Translations under genes and position numbers: made by a program
The notes under the pieces: model-generated
Told to the model about the DNA's origin: nothing
Seen by the model: only the letters and a program-made list of their open reading frames with translations
The model's database searches: none
Part shown: one piece after another, positions 54,951 to 64,000 of the stretch
Position numbering within the stretch: position 1 is the stretch's first letter
How the letters are laid out: every line of letters begins with the position of its first letter
Source: Ligula intestinalis
Taxonomy: Eukaryota; Platyhelminthes; Cestoda; Diphyllobothriidea; Diphyllobothriidae
Direction: 5' to 3'
NCBI GenBank assembly: GCA_036362985.1
Contig: JAYGXS010000001.1
Span: forward strand, 76,149,389-76,213,388
Length of the DNA stretch: 64,000 nucleotides

Positions 54951-57900
54951 CTCCGAATCAATACTAGTCCCAGTGAACCGGCGTCCTAACTTCAAATCTG
55001 ATCTTAACCTGTGCTACTGACACGCCATTCTGGAACACCGCTTTGTTGGAATGTCTGAGCGAAGACCTATAAGAATGCATGGAACAAACTTGCACGCATG
55101 CATACGTGCGTAGGGCCCTGTATTCCAGTTCCTTTGTCGGGTTCAACAAGGATCAGTGCTAGCCGAAAGATGTGCAGGCTTGCATTTTGTATGGAGGGAT
55201 AATTTAGACTCACAGGCTTGAGAACAGTATAGCATACGTAGCTACGTATGCTCGCCAAATACTATCCTGAATTCGCTGATGGAAATTTGTGCAACTTTAT
55301 CACAGACTTTATTTAATGGCGAGACGAAGTCCAGACGTCCGGAGATTATCGTGGACACCCTGGCCGACTACGCACACCATTCACATGCTTGTCTCTCAGA
55401 AGACGTGGGCCACACGTCAGTCGCAGGTTTGTTCGACAACTGAATATAAGGATAATTTTAGACGGTATGCAGGATCAAAGACTGATCGAGAAGACCAAGT
55501 CTCTGGGTTTGCGTCGGCTGAAAGTGGTTCTTACAGAAGAGGTAGATTCTTAAGATGTGCCCATACTAAGAGATTATAAAAGTCCGAATGATGGGCGTCC
55601 ATTCAAAGTTTTTAACTGTATTCTTCATGCGCAAGTGGAGCATACAGGTACATTAGCGAAAGTTCGCAACTGTCCACGCAGAATAAGACGAAAAGCGGGG
55701 AAGATCTTTGCTACGGCCGCGGATCTATTGAGGAAAATGTGAGATATCACTTCAATTACGTTTTTAATTAAGCACTCAGAATTAAGTTCAAACCATCAGC
55801 TACCACTAAGGCGGGCTCAGACACAAACGGCCTGACAATAATAGTAAGCCATCAGTTAAGTTAAAATTTCGTCAGAAATAAAAGTGCCGACGCAGCATAA
55901 TACCATAGAGACACTATCAGATTTAGTCCAGAAATAGATGAGAACTGGTGGTGAGTCCCCTCAGTTTTGATAGAATGAATGAATGAAACCTTGACGCTGA
56001 CATATGTTGTAAGTACTACACTTCGAGACAGGTTTCTGGTGATTGCTTATCGTTGGGTTTTGTTCAACCGATATCATTCCCAACGTCTTCACTCTGGTTT
56101 TCTAGGATAAATATCATAGATAAGAGGATATTATGGAGGACACACCAGCGGACACAACGGAATTCTCTATATTCAGGCACTAAATCAGAAACCTTTTTTA
56201 AAATACTCACTTATAAGGACACTTGTGTTCCTGTGTCTGATCAGCATGAATCAATTTTGCCTAAGTTGACACAAAGAAATTTTTTGAATTACCTAGATAA
56301 TAAGCTCAACACATGTCGTTGCATTTTTGGAACTTTTGCAACAATTTTCTACACAGCTCACTCTATATCCAACTGTAATGAAAACTATTTTGATCTTTGG
56401 CCCGAGGCAAAAAACTTTCATTTCATTTATTTGATCAAACTGACTGCATGCTCTTCTATGCTTGAAGTCTAAGTAAACAAAAATGAGCATGTTTTAAATG
56501 GTTGCGTAACACTATACCATTTTCATCAAAAAGCTACGTGTTGTCTCTAACTAAAAATGCTCTTCTGAGCTCATTTTTATATCTTTTTTCTATCAGTTAC
56601 ATCGGTGTTAGCGCTCCGTTATTCTACCTCCTGATCACCTTGCAGATCTGAGTATGCTAAAAAGGAGGCCTTCCTTTACTTGTTTAAAAGCCTTGCTTAC
56701 TGAGAGTAAGGCAAATTATTTGTTCCTAAAGCTGTGCATCGAAACTTCTGATTGCACATTTACGTCATCAGTCAGACTCACTCATTTTATACTCAATATC
56801 CCACTGATTAAACTGCATACAGTAGAACCAGGACGAAACTGAAAAATAAAATCGGCGCAGACTCGCATTTTATAACTTTCACCATGGAAATATCCAAATA
56901 AAAAGGGGTCAAAAGCGGTCATTTCTGTCCTCCATTCACAATCAAAGCACCAACCGCAGGTCTGCATGTGAAATTGTGTGAGCCTGCTAATATCCAATGT
57001 TCTAGCACTTTGGTCATGGGTTCAATGCCTGGCGGACGTGATCTAGAGCAGTATCAGTCTTGTGCAAGCCGTAAATAACTGCAAGAAAGTGTCCGGATTG
57101 GGCGAGTTCCCTTTTTTACGCAAATTCCCATGGACTCATTATTATGGAACACCAACAGGGCAGTAAATGCCATTTCAGAGCTCAAGAGATTCTTAAAAAG
57201 CTAAAAAAGGAACGTGACAGAAGCTTTTTAACACAGGCATTTTCGGGATTGAGAAGAAATTTGTAGTAATTAGTCATGTCAATTATTGCTAAACTTAAGC
57301 TAACCACACAGTGTTTAGAATTGACAAGCTGCGGTTGGATAAATTTAGTAGGGGAAGCTAGCGCATTATTAAATTCCACAAAACCAAAACCAAACCAACA
57401 AACCACATGCTCCGACGTTGACTTGGATACATTTTAAGAAAGTTTCCCTGGTCAGTATTAATCTGGGGTCCGACGGGACAAACACACGCTGACCGAAATC
57501 CTTCCTCGGTCCGACTCATAATGCCTTGTTCACTGACGGAATGGAATTTGCTGAGACACAAAGCAAGAAGACATGGCCGGATGGAGCATCGGTATCAAAC
57601 AGAGTGAATTCTTTCATGAATGTCTACTGGACGTCATTTCCTAACTCAGTCAGCCTTCCACTTACAATACTGGTATTTCTAACGGCACGCAGATAGAGAA
57701 TTTTAACACTGCGGCCAAACCGAAAAAGGGAGAGCAGGATGGTCGAAATTTCATAGCCATAGACGACAATTGAACTATGATTACCATCCTTTTTTCCAGT
57801 GACCTCAAGTTTTATGTGAGAGATGCTCTACTTGCCCATGGAGCCGCTGTAAAAGTAGAGGCTATAAAAGTACATTAAAACCAACTGGGATGGCCTGTTG

Positions 57901-60900
57901 ACTTGGTCTTGTCAGAAACAGCGCCTTGTGTAGATAGTTTGGATCAGCCAGTCGGTCAATCCGTCCCAGTTTGCATTAGTTGTCCTCAAAAACTTTCCGC
58001 CAAACTCAAGTGACAACGGAGAAAGAGACAGAGTAGATTCAGGCGGCGACCGATTTCACCGCTCTAGTAGTGGTGGCTCAGAGAGTCTTTGACTAAGGCG
58101 CCTGTCCGATAACAGAATTGAGTTGCGCGTTTGTCGGTAAGATGACAACAATAAACGCCACCAGTATGCTAATAACTGGATGCTCGCAACGTGCCGCGTC
58201 AGCAGGAACTTGGTCTTTTCTAGTCTTTCTGACAAAGGATGTCGGCATTAATGATTTAAAGGGTTTGCTCGACAGCTTCAATAATTAATATGCCAGGGCT
58301 GCTGGCTCTGACTCATTCCCTACGAAGGAAAACCTGTGTCCCCCACACCTTCGGCCGTCCATTTCTAGCCAGCCCACCTATCTCCTCCTCCGATCGAGCA
58401 TCTATAACAAACCTCTCTTCGCCACACCCAAGCTAACGCCGTAAAAAGACACTGACTAGAAGATTTAATGTTGTAGGCCGAGAAAATTCGAGCACTGGAG
58501 GAGCGTTTGAGGCTATCCTCTGGGCTGAGAGCACGTGAGGGGTAGATGAGGTAAAGTAATTGCTCGTGAGGAGACATGATTAGGAACCACAAAAATATCA
58601 GCCTACTGAATAACGCAAAAGATACATTATTTTCCACCAGCATGCCAATGACTGTAAACCTAGTCTAAATGGAAGCCTCCGCAGTGATAGAGAGTGGAAT
58701 TTCTGCAGCCACAAAATATTCGTCATCACATGGGTTAGAACAACTGGCATTGCGGACTCGAACTAGACATAACAATCACAAACTGTCAACGTGTGTCACG
58801 TGCGTTTTATACGCATAACAGCAAGGTTTCTTAAGACAATGCCTGAAATGTAAAGACCTATTTAACAAGCATAGACATACCTCGTGTTCCTTGTATAATG
58901 CTTATTTTTCCGTTGGGCTAGTCACTTTTACCGTGTTCGTTTTCAATACTAATGGGTGAGCGGTCCGATGACATAGACATCGGCATAAAGAGAGGCTGAC
59001 TGAATTGTCTTAGCATTGAGATACGTAGAGTGGTTTCCAACTTGTTGATAGTGTTCTACCAAAGAGTATGAAATCCACTAAAATGTTTTAAGTTTTTCAG
59101 GAGGGAACACCGGTTGAATGTGTTGAGTAGAAGTGAAAGCTTCGTGTTTTGGGTGACCGAAAATTGCTGACAGAATGCACAGATTAGAGACTAATTCTAT
59201 GGATACTGTTATAGATAAAACGGCGATTCAAAGAAAGGAGAAACCTCTCCTATTCCGCGGGCATTACGTTGATTAAGAAGAAGAGTGGAATTAATGTGAA
59301 GACTAGGGTCAGGTTTAAGTTTTGGTTGAGGACCAGCGTTACAGTTAGGATTATGAATCGATACTACTAACCCTTTCTGAAATTTGTGGTCAAGGTCATC
59401 TTTATTACCGGGTTAGTTCCGATTCTCGCGCCTTGAAGATAAATAAGTGGAGGCTAGATACGAATGTTACGGAAAGTAAAATAAGGGTTTTAATTATGAT
59501 TAGTATTTTCGTCAGTCAGAATATCTGCACATTTCGCAAATGCTATTTTAAGATTAATATTCTTATTCCTTTTTATCCTCTTTCACAACTGCTAAGGCTT
59601 CAGCAGGTAAGCGCTTTCGTCAGACAGCAAAATCTAATGAAAATGAGCATCTTCAGTGTTTTTGCTACTGGCCTCATTCACGTGATTTGTTTCTCCAGTT
59701 GTACTGCGACCTTTAATCGAAGAGGAAATTACGTGAGCCGACCAAGGAAAGACGGATTTTTTCGTCTAACTAGAGCTATGGCACTGACAGATCTAGCTTC
59801 GATAATTAAGGGGTTATCCTGAAGTCTACGACGACGCTAAAGGTGAGTAAATGATGTTTGGGTCAACAGTAGGTCAGTTTTCGCCTCCACCGTTCGAAAG
59901 AGTAACATAAAGCTGCATCGTACGGAAGGCCCTTAATACAGTTAGCCGAAACGATTATATCCAACTTTCCAAAATCCCTGGATAAAATAATCTGTCAGAA
60001 TCACAAAAAGAGGATCTTTTAAATTAATAAAAAAACAGTTGTCATTTTGCTGATGCTGACGCGTGACGGTCTTCTGGAGCTCAGCTTATTCAGCGATGAC
60101 AAAAAAAACAGTCAGAAGCGTGAATCAATCGCTAATTCTATTACCTGACTCGAAGAGTGAATCTGATCCTATCAGAGACCATAACTGTTCTGAATTTCCA
60201 TGAACAGTCATTTAAATGCACGAATAGTAAATTTATTCAGTAAATCGAGACTAATTGTACTTTTTCTAGTGCTGGCGTTGAATGTTAAGTTCTCTAGCCT
60301 TGAGGGTTTATTAGTGTCCGTATTGTACAACCAGATCTATTCTCTCGTTCCAGGTCAAATAACGGAATTGCACTACTAACTGATTTTGCATATTGGCCTT
60401 GCATTCTTCAGTGCTATTCTGTTACCTACTTATGCTTAGTCTGGTGTTTCTTTTCATTAATTCAGATTTGGGCAGAGTGTGGCTATGGCCATTGGAAACA
60501 TTGAGTTGCGATTTGCGGAAGCTAGTGTTATGTAGCCAAACACTCATCAGTGATTAAAAACATTCCAGTCTGAGAAAAAGAACCCTGAAAATGAACCCAA
60601 ATATTACCTAAATTTGTTTTGCCTGGGAAAAAAGTTATTGACTTTCATGGAAAATGACCCACGAAAGTTACTTAAGGAGGAGTAAGAAAGCCAGCAACGT
60701 GAGCTCCGTACACAATTGCACAGACGTGATGTTCTCAGACATATGATAATTGCTAGTCGTTAGAAACAAAAAAGGAATAGCTTTCAACAAAGCGCAACTT
60801 GTGTCGGAAATGGGACCATTATACGCCCAGAAACAATCTGGACAGTGGTGGGATGGTAACGAAAACTCCAAGTTTATGTCGAAAGAAAGTCTTGGTGGCT

Positions 60901-62256
60901 GATTGGTAGCACGTCAAAAGACCAAGGGTCCTCAATTTCATTAGACTGCAGCAGAAACATGCTACTAAACAATTAAAAGTATGCACCAGAGTAAGCTATC
61001 AAAAAGCCAGGATTGGTAAACAGGGACCACTTGATGCTGTCTCATGGCAATGGGTGAGCCACACGCCACAATCCTTCATGAAAAGTTGAGTTATTGTCAT
61101 CTAACAACGGTTCATCATGGTTGGCCCCACCTTGACTGGTTTCCTCGAACTAAGGCATCTGAAAACTCACTGGTATTAATTAATGCGATCGGAAAATTTA
61201 GTAATTTAAACAGTGACGAATTGAATTGAAACTGAAAAATAGTTTGGGATCCCCTCGGGAAAACGTCATTTAACCTACTCGAACATATTAACATGAAGCT
61301 ATTTTTGAGCACAACGTTTTACGTTGCAAACAAAATGTGGTGTTTGCCGTTTAGGGACTCGTTGAAGCTATTTAAATTCAGACTGCATGGCTCATATTTT
61401 AGCTAAACAAATCTGCTACCTTTGCTTTCATCTTTCATTGTGGATACGTCAGTTAAATCATCTTCGGGGTTACATTTTTAAACTGGTTGTAACGCTGATT
61501 TTTGCAAATCTCGTGTTCAGCTAATATTTCACATCAATTTTACTGGCGGCAGTCCTTTATAAGAAGCTACCCTACTGTCAGAGGCTCTTCGAAAGAACTA
61601 AGGTCAATTTACTACCAACGTAGTTTTTAAGCTTTAATAATTTTATTATTCAGCTCATCTCTTAAAGAAGCGATAGTTTAATACGCATAAGTTTAGGATG
61701 TATAAAGGGGTAAGGAGCAAAAGATGCGAAAATGTTGAGTAGTAAGAAGTGAAGTGAAGCTGGTAATGTAGCAATACCGTCCTAATTATAGTATCCCTAT
61801 TATTGTTTCCCATATTTATGACAACACCAATATCTTCTGGTCGGGACGCATAGATAGACCATGTATCGCGCTTTATGCACTCCCACCTTCGTTGCCATAG
61901 CTAAATAGCCAACCAAAAACGTAAAATTACACGAATGTAACGAGAACTGGTATCTTCACGAGAAATTCTTGTGTTAGGGAGCTGGCTGTCATTTGTAGGC
62001 GATGGATTACTGGTAACCGTCATCCCCATATTTTTTCAAAGTGTTTGTGGCAATTTATGAATCTTTCGTTAGCGCAAATTCAATCACAAATGGTGCCAAT
62101 TTAAACTAAATGTCTATTTCTAAAATCCACAAGAATGCAAGCAATAATTCTTTCGCCAAATCCGTAGAATACAGAATAAGAGCTGATTGAAATGTAGTTG
62201 TGAAGAACTGACTTCATTTAACTAAAACCGCTTATAAGCGTTGGGAGGGATCAGTT
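54951..62256. other. No gene recognised
   Basis: Long AT-rich stretch. A weak telomere-like patch occurs near 59300-59360 (ACTAGGGTCAGGTTTAAG, GTTACAGTTAGGATT), without recognisable ends. A B box-like GGGTTCAATGCC at about 57018 has no convincing A box. Frames such as 56053-56472 and 59433-59822 have no recognisable domain. Confidence 0.5.
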
Positions 62257-62539
62257 TTTTGCCACCCACGGAAAGACAGAGGCAAAGGAACGTCTCGCTA
62301 GTAACACAGGTGCATTGCGTCAAACTTTACGAAGGATAGATAATTTCGTGTTCTAAATATAACGCTGACCTACGCCCAAACCTTAACCGTATCCCTAATC
62401 GTAACGCTAATTCAACTCCTAACTCCAAACCCTAAACCCACTACACATTGTAACTCAACTCTACTTTTCTTGGAATTTAACTCAGAGCCACCTGTAGTAT
62501 GGGAGGCGCCTATTCTTCTATCGTGTTAGGAGCCGCATA
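62257..62539. mobile_element. TA-associated MITE with telomere-like interior, copy IV (opposite orientation, degraded)
   Basis: The right end (reverse complement) TGCGGCTCCTAACACGATAG continues AAGAATAGG and is flanked by TA (62538-62539). The left end GCCACCCACGGAAAGACAGA with GGCAAAGGAAC is a weak match. The interior at 62374-62450 has CCAAACCTTAACCGTATCCC, CCAAACCCTAAACCC, the complement-strand form of the TTAGGG-like filling. Confidence 0.5.
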
Positions 62540-63421
62540 AAATATCACCATCTAAAAGTCAAATTGTTTCTACAATTCCTGCGCATTTGGATTTTGGTTT
62601 GGATTGTGGATCGAATTCCTACTTTCCACAAAACTGCAACCTCCTTTCTACCGTATACGAAGACCCGTGAGTTTTTCCTTCATTTCATTATCATCTTCTT
62701 CCTCTCCTTCCCTCTCCCTTGCATTATCATCCCAGCATTCCCAGCATTGCCAATATAATTACCGCCACAATCACAGCCACAGGCCTATTCGTTCACTTTG
62801 CCATTTCCATATATTTTCTAACGTACAAGATGACGTATCTTGAAAACCCCTTGCAAATTACTTGCGGACAATACGCACTCTTTGAGGTCTTGCGGTAGGT
62901 TTGATGGCTCCGAGACTAAGAGTGACATAAAGCACGGAAGAGAGACACATTAATATTTGGGAGATGCTTTAAATAATTACTTGGGAAATCCAATCTATCG
63001 CGCCCCTCAGGGGCTTTGTAGAAGCCGGCAAGCCTTTAGGTTAATTTCCGAACTGAGCGATGAGAAAATTTAGAAGAATAGGCAAATACGGGTGAAGTTC
63101 CGCTACGAAACTTGAAAACGTCCGGCTGATTTAACATTTTCCTTGCGGGTAATGCTACTCATCAGACCGGTTCTGTAAGCAATTGGTCTATTGAGACGTC
63201 TGGTCTAGTTTGAGACGTTATCAGTTAATTGTCACAGTCAAAGAACATAAAGGCGTGAAACGGCTGAAATGCATAATCCGCCATAGAACTATTGATTAAC
63301 AGGCAAGCTATTATATTCCTGATTCCTTCGAGCACGTGTTTACGGTTAATTGCCATACTTACGAATACACTACTCGGGTGAATCCAAAGAATCACACACA
63401 CCGACCATAAAGGATGACTTA
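62540..63421. other. No gene recognised
   Basis: Nothing recognisable. Confidence 0.55.
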
Positions 63422-63696
63422 TATGGCACCATAAGCAGGACGTGCGAATGGGAATGTCCCGCCCAATTAATAAAGTTAGTCTCGTGCATAATTTCAGTAA
63501 GACCGAATATTCCTGTGTTGTACCACAAGCACTGGCAATAACAGTAACCTGGACCACAGCCCTTACCTTAAACCTAACCCTAACTTGCTTCAATCTTACT
63601 CCTCATCTTAGATCTAATCATTTTTCTCTACAGCATGGTGCAAGGACACTTGCATCGCGGGCACTTCCTGGTCTCATGTTCTGTTTAGGACCCATG
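63422..63696. mobile_element. TA-associated MITE with telomere-like interior, copy III
   Basis: Left TGGCACCATAAGCAGGACGT preceded by TA; right (reverse complement) TGGGTCCTAAACAGAACATG followed by TG. The interior near 63560-63590 contains CCTTAAACCTAACCCTAACT. Orientation is opposite to copies I and II. Confidence 0.6.
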
Positions 63697-64000
63697 TAAG
63701 TCATACTTATCCACCCACCAAGTCTTTGAAGATTGCCTAGCCGGGCTGGGCATGAATTGTGTTACAAAGCAAGCATATCGATTGCTGATAGCAGTGACGG
63801 TACTTTGTAATACTTATACTTCTCTATTTAGAGCAGGCTTGCAGGAGAGTTCTGAGGCGTGCGTTTAGACGATGACGGCTTCGTACCGGCAGAGTTCAGA
63901 GCACGAACGCCCGTAGTGCCAGTAGTGCTATGTCATAGACACTAATGCTCTCTCTCGGCAGTTGCGGGTATGTCTCAGAAGACCACATACGACGAGGCAG
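63697..64000. other. No gene recognised
   Basis: Nothing recognisable up to the window edge. Confidence 0.6.

Noticed and set aside
57005..57040. B box-like GGGTTCAATGCC as another SINE or tRNA
   Set aside because: No A box at the right distance and no match to the SINE family.

Overview
The window reads as nuclear DNA of a parasitic flatworm (Neodermata; my best guess is a diphyllobothriid-type tapeworm, not proven). Reasons: one clear eukaryotic gene exon, a Hox4/Deformed-class homeobox on the minus strand (31893-33265) with a spliced acceptor, set in tens of kilobases of gene-poor DNA; and remains of retroelements typical of flatworms: RTE-like and CR1/Jockey-like LINEs, several Penelope-like element (PLE) families, and a tRNA-derived SINE. 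No bacterial, organellar, rRNA or CRISPR features were seen.

Layout. 1-139: tail of an RTE-like reverse transcriptase fragment. 2.2-2.5 kb: a foldback element made of two inverted PLE pseudo-LTRs. 5.3-6.0, 7.9-8.5, 8.9-9.7 and 12.5-13.2 kb: four 5'-truncated PLE copies, from three families, that keep parts of the GIY-YIG endonuclease domain and a 3' pseudo-LTR. 13.7-13.95 kb: a TA-flanked MITE filled with telomere-like TTAGGG variants; sister copies lie at 34.2, 62.3 and 63.4 kb. 16.4 and 44.1 kb: two copies of one SINE. 22.5 and 24.0 kb: two further foldbacks. 26.9-27.45 kb: a CR1/Jockey-like LINE remnant. 31.9-33.3 kb: the Hox4 exon. 44.27-44.35 kb: a perfect 80-bp palindrome. 48.1-48.6 kb: an internally deleted pogo/Tigger-like transposon. 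53.4-53.8 and 54.8-54.95 kb: more PLE pseudo-LTR pieces. GC-rich, CpG- and (CA/GT)-rich islands recur near 17, 21.5, 30, 36, 39.3, 43 and 46.5 kb. Two assembly gaps are present (14911-14920, 37851-38250).

The most interesting signal is in the repeats. The PLE pseudo-LTRs carry, downstream of a TATAAATA-type box, a motif that folds as a minimal type I hammerhead ribozyme: short helix I, a CUGAUGA-like core, a helix II hairpin, GAAA, then a self-complementary ACGU or AGCU followed by C. Different copies differ in sequence while keeping helices I and II paired. The SINE tail has a similar hammerhead-like layout. Hammerheads in PLEs and in schistosome SINE-like repeats are known, so the mechanism is not new; these families, their inverted-pair architecture and the telomere-filled MITEs may be undescribed in this lineage.

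Apart from the Hox4 exon I recognise no intact host gene. Its upstream exon(s), which should encode the hexapeptide, were not found in the 30.7 kb of upstream sequence available. All alignments, folds and counts here were done by eye.
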